Of a stretch of DNA of 64,000 nt, positions 12,700-24,999 are shown in pieces (the stretch's first letter is position 1; every line of letters starts with the position of its first letter). The notes beneath the pieces are model-generated. The model was given only the letters and a program-made list of their open reading frames with translations. It ran no database searches and was not told the DNA's origin. Origin of the DNA: Odiellus spinosus (Eukaryota; Arthropoda; Arachnida; Opiliones; Phalangiidae); the NCBI GenBank assembly GCA_963920705.1, contig OY987232.1, positions 2,108,001 to 2,172,000 of the forward strand. Reading direction: 5' to 3'. The position numbers and the translations under genes are program-made.

Positions 12700-15600
12700 T
12701 GTGAATCTATACTTGAGAAATTTGTGAATCTAAACTTGGGAAATTGGTGAATCTATACTTGAGAAATTTGTGAATCTATACTTGGGAAATTTGAGAATCT
12801 ATGCTTGGGAAATTTGTGAATCTATACTTGTGAAATTTGTGAATCTACACTTTTGAAATTTGTGAATCTATACTTGGGAAATTTGTGAATCTATGCTTGG
12901 GAAATTTGTGAATCTATACTTGGGAAATTTGTGAATCTAAATTTGGGAAATTGGTGCATCTATACTTGAGAAATTTGTGAATCTAAACTTGGGAAATTGG
13001 TGGATCTATACTTGAGAAATTTGTGGATCTATACTTGGGAAATTGGTGGATCTATACTTGGGAAATTTGTGAATCTATAAATGGGAAATATGTGAATCTA
13101 TACTTGGGAAATTTGTGAATCTATACATTGTAAATTTGTGAATCTATACTTGGGAAATTTGTGAATCTATACTTGGGAAATTTGAGAATCTATACTTGTG
13201 AAATTTGTGAATCTATACTTGGGAAATATGTGAATCTATACTTGGGAAATTTGTGAATCTATACATGGTAAATTTGTGAATCTATACTTGGGAAATTTGT
13301 GGATCTATACTTGGGAAATTGTTGGATCTATACTTGAGAAATTGTTGGATCTATACTTGGGAAATTAGTGGATCTATACTTGGGAAATTTGTGAATCTAT
13401 ACTTAGGAAAATTGTGAATCTATACTTGGGAAATTTGTGAATCTATACTTGGGAAATTTGTTAATCTATACTTGGGAAATTTGTGAATCTAAACTTGGGA
13501 AATTGGTGGATCTATACTTGAGAAATTTGTGGATCTATACTTGGGAAATTGGTGGATCTATACTTGGGAAATTTGTGAGTCTATACATTGTAAATTTGTG
13601 AATCTATACTTGGGAAATTTGTGAATCTACACTTTTGAAATTTGTGAATCTATACTTGGGAAATTTGTGAATCTATACTTGGGAAATTTGTGAATCTAAA
13701 TTTGGGAAATTGGTGGATCTATACTTGGGAAATTTGTTAATCTATACTTGAGAAATTTGTGGATCTATACTTGGGAAATTGGTGGATCTATACTTGGGAA
13801 ATTTGTGAATCTATACTTGGGAAATATGTGAATCTATACTTGGGAAATTTGTGAATCTATACATTGTAAATTTGTGAATCTATACTTGGGAAATTTGTGA
13901 ATCTATACTTGGGAAATTTGTGAATCTATACTTGGGAAATTTGAGAATCTATACTTGTGAAATTTGTGAATCTATACTTGGGAAATATGTGAATCTATAC
14001 TTGGGAAATTTGTGAATCTATAGATGGTAAATTTGAGAATCTATACTTGGGAAATTTGTGAATCTATACTTGGGAAATTTGTGAATCTATACTTGGGAAA
14101 TTTGTGAATCTATACTTAGGAAATTTGTGAATCTATACTTGGGAAATTTGTGAATCTATACTTGGGAAATTTGTGAATCTAAACTTGGGAAATTTGTGAA
14201 TCTAAACTTGGGAAATTGGTGGATCTATACTTGGGAAATTGGTGGATCTATACTTGGGAAATTGGTGGATCTATACTTGAGAAATTAGTGGATCTATACT
14301 TGAGAAATTTGTGAATCTATACTTGGGAAATTTGAGAATCTATGCTTGGGAAATTTGTGAATCTAAACTTGGGAAATTGGTGGATCTATACTTGGGAAAT
14401 TGTTGGATCTATACTTGAGAAATTGTTGGATCTATACTTGGGAAATTAGTGGATCTATACTTGGGAAATTTGTGAATCTATACTTGGGAAAATTGTGAAT
14501 CTATACTTGGGAAATTTGTGAATCTACACTTTTGAAATTTGTGAATCTATACTTGGGAAATTTGTGAATCTATACTCTGGAAATTTGTGAATCTATACTT
14601 GAGAAATTGGTGGATCTATACTTGAGAAATTTGTGGATCTATACTTGGGAAATTTGTGAATCTATACTTGAGAAATTTGTGAATCTAAACTTGGGAAATT
14701 GGTGAATCTATACTTGAGAAATTTGTGAATCTATACTTGGGAAATTTGAGAATCTATGCTTGGGAAATTTGTGAATCTATACTTGTGAAATTTGTGAATC
14801 TACACTTTTGAAATTTGTGAATCTATACTTGGGAAATTTGTGAATCTATGCTTGGGAAATTTGTGAATCTATACTTGGGAAATTTGTGAATCTAAATTTG
14901 GGAAATTGGTGCATCTATACTTGAGAAATTTGTGAATCTAAACTTGGGAAATTGGTGGATCTATACTTGAGAAATTTGTGGATCTATACTTGGGAAATTG
15001 GTGGATCTATACTTGGGAAATTTGTGAATCTATAAATGGGAAATATGTGAATCTATACTTGGGAAATTTGTGAATCTATACATTGTAAATTTGTGAATCT
15101 ATACATGGGAAATTTGTGAATCTATACTTGGGAAATTTGAGAATCTATACTTGTGAAATTTGTGAATCTATACTTGGGAAATATGTGAATCTATACTTGG
15201 GAAATTTGTGAATCTATACATGGTAAATTTGTGAATCTATACTTGGGAAATTTGTGGATCTATACTTGGGAAATTGTTGGATCTATACTTGAGAAATTGT
15301 TGGATCTATACTTGGGAAATTAGTGGATCTATACTTGGGAAATTTGTGAATCTATACTTAGGAAAATTGTGAATCTATACTTGGGAAATTTGTGAATCTA
15401 TACTTGGGAAATTTGTTAATCTATACTTGAGAAATTTGTGAATCTAAACTTGGGAAATTGGTGGATCTATACTTGAGAAATTTGTGGATCTATACTTGGG
15501 AAATTGGTGGATCTATACTTGGGAAATTTGTGAGTCTATACATTGTAAATTTGTGAATCTATACTTGGGAAATTTGTGAATCTATACTTGGGAAATTTGT

Positions 15601-16637
15601 GAATCTATACTTGGGAAATATGTGAATCTATACTTGGGAAATTTGTGAATCTATAGATGGTAAATTTGAGAATCTATACTTGGGAAATTTGTGAATCTAT
15701 ACTTGGGAAATTTGTGAATCTAAATTTGGGAAATTGGTGGATCTATACTTGGGAAATTTGTTAATCTATACTTGAGAAATTTGTGGATCTATACTTGGGA
15801 AATTGGTGGATCTATACTTGGGAAATTTGTGAATCTATACTTGGGAAATATGTGAATCTATACTTGGGAAATTTGTGAATCTATACATTGTAAATTTGTG
15901 AATCTATACTTGGGAAATTTGTGAATCTATACTTGGGAAATTTGTGAATCTATACTTGGGAAATTTGAGAATCTATACTTGTGAAATTTGTGAATCTATA
16001 CTTGTGAAATTTGTGAATCTATACTTGGGAAATATGTGAATCTATACTTGGGAAATTTGTGAATCTATACTTGGGAAATTTGTGAATCTAAACTTGGGAA
16101 ATTGGTGGATCTATACTTGGGAAATTGTTGGATCTATACTTGAGAAATTGTTGGATCTATACTTGGGAAATTAGTGGATCTATACTTGGGAAATTTGTGA
16201 ATCTATACTTGGGAAAATTGTGAATCTATACTTGGGAAATTTGTGAATCTATACTTGGGAAATTTGTGAATCTATACTCTGGAAATTTGTGAATCTATTT
16301 TTGAGAAATTTGTGAATCTAAACTTGGGAAATTGGTGGATCTATACTTGAGAAATTTGTGGATCTATACTTGGGAAATTGGTGGATCTATACTTGAGAAA
16401 TTTGTGAATCTATACTTGGGAAATTTGAGAATCTCTGCTTGGGAAATTTGTGAATCTATACTTGTGAAATTTGTGAATCTACACTTTTGAAATTTGTGAA
16501 TCTATACTTGGGAAATTTGTGAATCTATACTTGAGAAATTTGTGAATCTATACTTGGGAAATTTGTGAATCTAAATTTGGGAAATTGGTGGATCTATACT
16601 TGGGAAATTTGTGAATCTATACTTGGGAAATTTGTTA

Positions 16638-18730
16638 ATCTATACTTGAGAAATTTGTGAATCTAAACTTGGGAAATTGGTGGATCTATACTTGAGAAAT
16701 TTGTGGATCTATACTTGGGAAATTGGTGGATCTATACTTGGGAAATTTGTGAATCTACACTTGGGAAATATGTGAATCTATACTTGTGAAATTTGTGAAT
16801 CTATACATGGTAAATTTGTGAATCTATACTTGGGAAATTTGTGAATCTGTACTTGGGAAATTTTAGAATCTATGCTTGGGAAATTTGTGAATCTAAACTT
16901 GGGAAATTGGTGGATCTATACTTGGGAAATTTGTGAATCTATACTTGGGAAATATGTGAATCTATACTTGGGAAATATGTGAATCTATACTTGGGAAATT
17001 TGTGAATCTATACTTGTGAAATTTGTGAATCTACACTTGGGAAATTTGTGAATTTATACTTGGGAAATTTGTGAATCTATACTTGGGAAATTTGTGAATC
17101 TATACTTGGGAAATTTGTGAATCTAAACTTGGGAAATTGGTGGATCTATACTTGGGAAATTGTTGGATCTATACTTAAGAAATTGTTGGATCTGTACTTG
17201 GGAAATTAGTGGATCTACACTTGGGAAATTTGTGAATCTATACTTGGGAAAATTGTGAATCTATACTTGGGAAATTTGTGAATCTATACTTGGGAAATTT
17301 GTGAATCTATACTTGGGAAATTTGTGAATCTATACTCTGGAAATTTGTGAATCTATACTTGAGAAATTTGTGAATCTATACTTGAGAAATTGGTGGATCT
17401 ATACTTGAGAAATTTGTGGATCTATACTTGGGAAATTTGTGAATCTATACTTGAGAAATTTGTGAATCTAAACTTGGGAAATTGGTGAATCTATACTTGA
17501 GAAATTTGTGAATCTATACTTGGGAAATTTGAGAATCTATGCTTGGGAAATTTGTGAATCTATACTTGTGAAATTTGTGAATCTACACTTTTGAAATTTG
17601 TGAATCTATACTTGGGAAATTTGTGAATCTATGCTTGGGAAATTTGTGAATCTATACTTGGGAAATTTGTGAATCTAAATTTGGGAAATTGGTGCATCTA
17701 TACTTGAGAAATTTGTGAATCTAAACTTGGGAAATTGGTGGATCTATACTTGAGAAATTTGTGGATCTATACTTGGGAAATTGGTGGATCTATACTTGGG
17801 AAATTTGTGAATCTACACTTGGGAAATATGTGAATCTATACTTGTGAAATTTGTGAATCTATACATGGTAAATTTGTGAATCTATACTTGGGAAATTTGT
17901 GAATCTGTACTTGGGAAATTTTAGAATCTATGCTTGGGAAATTTGTGAATCTAAACTTGGGAAATTGGTGGATCTATACTTGGGAAATTTGTGAATCTAT
18001 ACTTGGGAAATATGTGAATCTATACTTGGGAAATATGTGAATCTATACTTGGGAAATTTGTGAATCTATACTTGTGAAATTTGTGAATCTACACTTGGGA
18101 AATTTGTGAATTTATACTTGGGAAATTTGTGAATCTATACTTGGGAAATTTGTGAATCTATACTTGGGAAATTTGTGAATCTAAACTTGGGAAATTGGTG
18201 GATCTATACTTGGGAAATTGTTGGATCTATACTTAAGAAATTGTTGGATCTGTACTTGGGAAATTAGTGGATCTACACTTGGGAAATTTGTGAATCTATA
18301 CTTGGGAAAATTGTGAATCTATACTTGGGAAATTTGTGAATCTATACTTGGGAAATTTGTGAATCTATACTTGGGAAATTTGTGAATCTATACTCTGGAA
18401 ATTTGTGAATCTATACTTGAGAAATTGGTGGATCTATACTTGAGAAATTTGTGGATCTATACTTGGGAAATTTGTGAATCTATACTTGAGAAATTTGTGA
18501 ATCTAAACTTGGGAAATTGGTGAATCTATACTTGAGAAATTTGTGAATCTATACTTGGGAAATTTGAGAATCTATGCTTGGGAAATTTGTGAATCTATAC
18601 TTGTGAAATTTGTGAATCTACACTTTTGAAATTTGTGAATCTATACTTGGGAAATTTGTGAATCTATGCTTGGGAAATTTGTGAATCTATACTTGGGAAA
18701 TTTGTGAATCTAAATTTGGGAAATTGGTGC
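16638..18730 (+). repeat. Tandem duplication, 1058/1035-bp unit
   Basis: Copy 1 is 16638-17695 (46 monomers) and copy 2 is 17696-18730 (45 monomers). The rare CTTAAGA monomer at 17174 and 18232 fixes the offset at 1058. One extra CTTGAGAAATTTG monomer near 17360 in copy 1 shifts later markers to 1035 (CACTTTTG at 17586/18621). A further partial copy continues past 18730 to about 18850. Confidence 0.85.
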
Positions 18731-19676
18731 ATCTATACTTGAGAAATTTGTGAATCTAAACTTGGGAAATTGGTGGATCTATACTTGAGAAATTTGTGGA
18801 TCTATACTTGGGAAATTGGTGGATCTATACTTGGGAAATTTGTGAATCTATAAATGGGAAATATGTGAATCTATACTTGGGAAATTTGTGAATCTATACA
18901 TTGTAAATTTGTGAATCTATACTTGGGAAATTTGTGAATCTATACTTGGGAAATTTGAGAATCTATACTTGTGAAATTTGTGAATCTATACTTGGGAAAT
19001 ATGTGAATCTATACTTGGGAAATTTGTGAATCTATACATGGTAAATTTGTGAATCTATACTTGGGAAATTTGTGGATCTATACTTGGGAAATTGTTGGAT
19101 CTATACTTGAGAAATTGTTGGATCTATACTTGGGAAATTAGTGGATCTATACTTGGGAAATTTGTGAATCTATACTTAGGAAAATTGTGAATCTATACTT
19201 GGGAAATTTGTGAATCTATACTTGGGAAATTTGTTAATCTAAACTTGGGAAATTGGTGGATCTATACTTGAGAAATTTGTGGATCTATACTTGGGAAATT
19301 GGTGGATCTATACTTGGGAAATTTGTGAGTCTATACATTGTAAATTTGTGAATCTATACTTGGGAAATTTGTGAATCTATACTTGGGAAATTTGTGAATC
19401 TATACTTGGGAAATATGTGAATCTATACTTGGGAAATTTGTGAATCTATAGATGGTAAATTTGAGAATCTATACTTGGGAAATTTGTGAATCTATACTTG
19501 GGAAATTTGTGAATCTATACTTGGGAAATTTGTGAATCTAAACTTGGGAAATTGGTGGATCTATACTTGGGAAATTGGTGGATCTATACTTGGGAAATTG
19601 GTGGATCTATACTTGGGAAATTGGTGGATCTATACTTGAGAAATTTTGGAATCTATACTTGGGAAATTTGAGAATC

Positions 19677-21730
19677 TATGCTTGGGAAATTTGTGAATCT
19701 AAACTTGGGAAATTTGTGAATCTATACTTGGGAAATTTGTGAATCTATACTTGGGAAATTTGTGAATCTATACTTGGGAAATTTGTGAATCTATACTTGG
19801 GAAATTTGTGAATCTAAACTTGGGAAATTGGTGGATCTATACTTGGGAAATTGGTGGATCTATACTTGGGAAATTGGTGGATCTATACTTAAGAAATTTG
19901 TGAATCTATACTTGGGAAATTTGAGAATCTATGCTTGGGAAATTTGTGAATCTAAACTTGGTGAATTGGTGGATCTATACTTGGGAAATTAGTGGATCTA
20001 TACTTGGGAAATTTGTGAATCTATACTTGGGAAAATTGTGAATCTATACTTGGGAAATTTGTGAATCTATACTTGGGAAATTTGTGAATCTATACTCTGG
20101 AAATTTGTGAATCTATACTTGAGAAATTTGTGAATCTAAACTTGGGAAATTGGTGGATCTATACTTGAGAAATTTGTGGATCTATACTTGGGAAATTGGT
20201 GGATCTATACTTGAGAAATTTGTGAATCTATACTTGGGAAATTTGAGAATCTATGCTTGGGAAATTTGTGAATCTATACTTGTGAAATTTGTGAATCTAC
20301 ACTTTTGAAATTTGTGAATCTATACTTGGGAAATTTGTGAATCTATACTTGGGAAATTTGTGAATCTAAATTTGGGAAATTGGTGGATCTATACTTGGGA
20401 AATTTGTTAATCTATACTTGAGAAATTTGTGAATCTAAACTTGGGAAATTGGTGGATCTATACTTGAGAAATTTGTGGATCTATACTTGGGAAATTGGTG
20501 GATCTATACTTGGGAAATTTGTGAATCTATACTTGGGAAATATGTGAATCTATACTTGGGAAATTTGTGAATCTATACATTGTAAATTTGTGAATCTATA
20601 CTTGGGAAATTTGTGAATCTATACTTGGGAAATTTGTGAATCTATACTTGGGAAATTTGAGAATCTATACTTGTGAAATTTGTGAATCTATACTTGGGAA
20701 ATATGTGAATCTATACTTGGGAAATTTGTGAATCTATAGATGGTAAATTTGAGAATCTATACTTGGGAAATTTGTGAATCTATACTTGGGAAATTTGTGA
20801 ATCTATACTTGGGAAATTTGTGAATCTATACTTAGGAAATTTGTGAATCTATACTTGGGAAATTTGTGAATCTATACTTGGGAAATTTGTGAATCTATAC
20901 TTGGGAAATTTGTGAATCTAAACTTGGGAAATTGGTGGATCTATACTTGGGAAATTGGTGGATCTATACTTGGGAAATTGGTGGATCTATACTTGAGAAA
21001 TTAGTGGATCTATACTTGAGAAATTTGTGAATCTATACTTGGGAAATTTGAGAATCTATGCTTGGGAAATTTGTGAATCTAAACTTGGGAAATTGGTGGA
21101 TCTATACTTGGGAAATTGTTGGATCTATACTTGAGAAATTGTTGGATCTATACTTGGGAAATTAGTGGATCTATACTTGGGAAATTTGTGAATCTATACT
21201 TGGGAAAATTGTGAATCTATACTTGGGAAATTTGTGAATCTATACTTGGGAAATTTGTGAATCTATACTCTGGAAATTTGTGAATCTATACTTGAGAAAT
21301 TTGTGAATCTAAACTTGGGAAATTGGTGGATCTATACTTGAGAAATTTGTGGATCTATACTTGGGAAATTGGTGGATCTATACTTGAGAAATTTGTGAAT
21401 CTATACTTGGGAAATTTGAGAATCTCTGCTTGGGAAATTTGTGAATCTATACTTGTGAAATTTGTGAATCTACACTTTTGAAATTTGTGAATCTATACTT
21501 GGGAAATTTGTGAATCTATACTTGAGAAATTTGTGAATCTATACTTGGGAAATTTGTGAATCTAAATTTGGGAAATTGGTGGATCTATACTTGGGAAATT
21601 TGTGAATCTATACTTGGGAAATTTGTTAATCTATACTTGAGAAATTTGTGAATCTAAACTTGGGAAATTGGTGGATCTATACTTGAGAAATTTGTGGATC
21701 TATACTTGGGAAATTGGTGGATCTATACTT
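19677..21730 (+). repeat. Second copy of the 8.2-10.3 kb block
   Basis: Counterpart of 8223-10300, with the same order of rare monomers (TAGATGGT, CTTAGGAAA, AATCTCTGCTTGGG, CACTTTTG). Small differences include GGTGAATTGG near 19968 here against GGGAAATTGG in the left copy, and ATGCTTGGG here where the left copy has ATGATTGGG near 8477. It ends where TATACTTGGGAAATATG here replaces TACACTTGGGAAATATG. Confidence 0.75.
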
Positions 21731-21812
21731 GGGAAATTTGTGAATCTATACTTGGGAAATATGTGAATCTATACTTGGGAAATTTGTGAATCTATACATT
21801 GTAAATTTGTGA

Positions 21813-23054
21813 ATCTATACTTGGGAAATTTGTGAATCTATACTTGGGAAATTTGTGAATCTATACTTGGGGAATTTGAGAATCTATACTTGTGAAATTT
21901 GTGAATCTATACTTGGGAAATATGTGAATCTATACTTGGGAAATTTGTGAATCTATACATGGTAAATTTGTGAATCTATACTTGGGAAATTTGTGGATCT
22001 ATACTTGGGAAATTGTTGGATCTATACTTGAGAAATTGTTGGATCTATACTTGGGAAATTAGTGGATCTATACTTGGGAAATTTGTGAATCTATACTTGG
22101 GAAAATTGTGAATCTATACTTGGGAAATATGTGAATCTATACTTTGGAAATTTGTGAATCTATACTTGGGAAATTTGTGAATCTATACTTGAGAAATTTG
22201 TGAATCTAAACTTGGGAAATTGGTGGATCTATACTTGGGAAATTTGTGAATCTATACTTGGGAAATATGTGAATCTACACTTGGGAAATTTGTGAATCTA
22301 TACTTGTGAAATTTGTGAATCTATACATGGTAAATTTGTGAATCTATACTTGGGAAATTTGTGAATCTGTACTTGGGAAATTTTAGAATCTATGCTTGGG
22401 AAATTTGTGAATCTAAACTTGGGAAATTGGTGGATCTATACTTGGGAAATTTGTGAATCTATACTTGGGAAATTTGTGAATCTATACTTGGGGAATTTGA
22501 GAATCTATACTTGTGAAATTTGTGAATCTATACTTGGGAAATATGTGAATCTATACTTGGGAAATTTGTGAATCTATACATGGTAAATTTGTGAATCTAT
22601 ACTTGGGAAATTTGTGGATCTATACTTGGGAAATTGTTGGATCTATACTTGAGAAATTGTTGGATCTATACTTGGGAAATTAGTGGATCTATACTTGGGA
22701 AATTTGTGAATCTATACTTGGGAAAATTGTGAATCTATCCTTGGGAAATATGTGAATCTATACTTTGGAAATTTGTGAATCTATACTTGGGAAATTTGTG
22801 AATCTATACTTGAGAAATTTGTGAATCTAAACTTGGGAAATTGGTGGATCTATACTTGAGAAATTGGTGGATCTATACTTGAGAAATTTGTGAATCTACA
22901 CTTGGGAAATATGTGAATCTATACTTGTGAAATTTGTGAATCTATACATGGTAAATTTGTGAATCTATACTTGGGAAATTTGTGAATCTGTACTTGGGAA
23001 ATTTTAGAATCTATGCTTGGGAAATTTGTGAATCTAAACTTGGGAAATTGGTGG
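21813..23054 (+). repeat. Tandem duplication, 621-bp unit
   Basis: Copy 1 is 21813-22433 and copy 2 is 22434-23054, 27 monomers each. The uncommon CTTGGGGAATTTGAG monomer lies at the same place in both (GGAATTTGAG at 21871/22492). The two copies differ over a few monomers after the GGTGGATC at about 22222/22843. Confidence 0.8.
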
Positions 23055-23636
23055 ATCTATACTTGGGAAATTTGTGAATCTATACTTGGGAAATATGTGA
23101 ATCTACACTTGGGAAATTTGTGAATCTATACTTGGGAAATTTGTGAATCTATACTTGGGAAATTTGTGAATCTAAACTTGGGAAATTGGTGGATCTATAC
23201 TTGGGAAATTGTTGGATCTATACTTGAGAAATTGTTGGATCTGTACTTGGGAAATTAGTGGATCTACACTTGGGAAATTTGTGAATCTATACATGGTAAA
23301 TTTGTGAATCTATACTTGGGAAATTTGTGAATCTGTACTTGGGAAATTTTAGAATCTATGCTTGGGAAATTTGTGAATCTAAACTTGGGAAATTGGTGGA
23401 TCTATACTTGGGAAATTTGTGAATCTATACTTGGGAAATATGTGAATCTACACTTGGGAAATTTGTGAATCTATACTTGGGAAATTTGTGAATCTATACT
23501 TGGGAAATTTGTGAATCTATACTTGGGAAATTTGTGAATCTAAACTTGGGAAATTGGTGGATCTATACTTGAGAAATTGTTGGATCTGTACTTGGGAAAT
23601 TAGTGGATCTACACTTGGGAAATTTGTGAATCTATA
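22947..23636 (+). repeat. Tandem duplication, 345-bp unit
   Basis: Copy 1 is 22947-23291 and copy 2 is 23292-23636, 15 monomers each. Both start with CATGGTAAAT followed by CTGTACTTGGG and TTTTAGAATCTATGC. Copy 2 has gained one plain monomer and lost one AAATTGTTGG monomer, so the lengths remain equal. It is the same cassette type as 2871-3583 and overlaps the end of the 621-bp doubling. Confidence 0.75.
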
Positions 23637-24999
23637 CTTGGGAAAATTGTGAATCTATACTTGGGAAATTTGTGAATCTATACCGGGGAAATTTGTGAAT
23701 CTATACTTGGGAAATTTGTGAATCTATACTCTGGAAATTTGTGAATCTATACTTGAGAAATTGGTGGATCTATACTTGAGAAATTTGTGGATCTATACTT
23801 GGGAAATTTGTGAATCTATACTTGAGAAATTTGTGAATCTAAACTTGGGAAATTGGTGAATCTATACTTGAGAAATTTGTGAATCTATACTTGGGAAATT
23901 TGAGAATCTATGCTTGGGAAATTTGTGAATCTATACTTGTGAAATTTGTGAATCTACACTTTTGAAATTTGTGAATCTATACTTGGGAAATTTGTGAATC
24001 TATGCTTGGGAAATTTGTGAATCTATACTTGGGAAATTTGTGAATCTAAATTTGGGAAATTGGTGCATCTATACTTGGGAAATTTGTTAATCTATACTTG
24101 AGAAATTTAAGAATCTAAACTTGGGAAATTGGTGGATCTATACTTGAGAAATTTGTGGATCTATACTTGAGAAATTGGTGGATCTATACTTGGGAAATTT
24201 GTGAATCTATAATTGGGAAATATGTGAATCTATACTTGAGAAATTTGTGAATCTATACATTGTAAATTTGTGAATCTATACTTGGGAAATTTGTGAATCT
24301 AAACTTGGGAAATTGGTGGATCTATACTTGAGAAATTGTTGGATCTGTACTTGGGAAATTAGTGGATCTACACTTGGGAAATTTGTGAATCTATACTTGG
24401 GAAAATTGTGAATCTATACTTGGGAAATTTGTGAATCTATACCGGGGAAATTTGTGAATCTATACTTGGGAAATTTGTGAATCTATACTCTGGAAATTTG
24501 TGAATCTATACTTGAGAAATTGGTGGATCTATACTTGAGAAATTTGTGGATCTATACTTGGGAAATTTGTGAATCTATACTTGAGAAATTTGTGAATCTA
24601 AACTTGGGAAATTGGTGAATCTATACTTGAGAAATTTGTGAATCTATACTTGGGAAATTTGAGAATCTATGCTTGGGAAATTTGTGAATCTATACTTGTG
24701 AAATTTGTGAATCTACACTTTTGAAATTTGTGAATCTATACTTGGGAAATTTGTGAATCTATACTTGGGAAATTTGTGAATCTAAATTTGGGAAATTGGT
24801 CCATCTATACTTGGGAAATTTGTTAATCTATACTTGAGAAATTTAAGAATCTAAACTTGGGAAATTGGTGGATCTATACTTGAGAAATTTGTGGATCTAT
24901 ACTTGAGAAATTGGTGGATCTATACTTGGGGAATTTGTGAATCTATAATTGGGAAATATGTGAATCTATACTTGGGAAATTTGTGAATCTATACATTGT
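23505..24999 (+). repeat. Tandem duplication, 759/736-bp unit
   Basis: Copy 1 is 23505-24263 and copy 2 is 24264-24999. The CpG-containing ACCGGGGAAA monomer at 23682/24441 and CACTTTTG at 23957/24716 fix the offset at 759. Copy 2 lacks one ATGCTTGGG monomer, so the shared AAATTTAAGAATC monomer near its end is offset 736. Copy 2 lies inside the first copy of the 7.5-kb duplication, so the 759-bp event came before that one. Confidence 0.8.

Larger units (their letters stand above)
2871..24170 (+). repeat. Higher-order repeat region 1 (patchwork)
   Basis: Satellite organised as reshuffled cassettes of about 0.35-1.8 kb. The CACTTTTGAAA monomer marks cassettes at about 3881, 5443, 7052, 8846, 10042, 11767, 12848, 13630, 14527, 14803, 16482, 17586, 18621, 20300, 21473 and 23957. 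Spacings are multiples of 23, less one base for each 22-mer between. Cassettes share an order of markers (TTTTAGAATCTATGC, AAATTAGTGG, GAAAATTGTG, CTCTGGAAA, CACTTTTG, CATTGTAAAT, CATGGTAAAT), but lengths vary, so there is no single fixed unit. No gene is seen. Confidence 0.8.
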
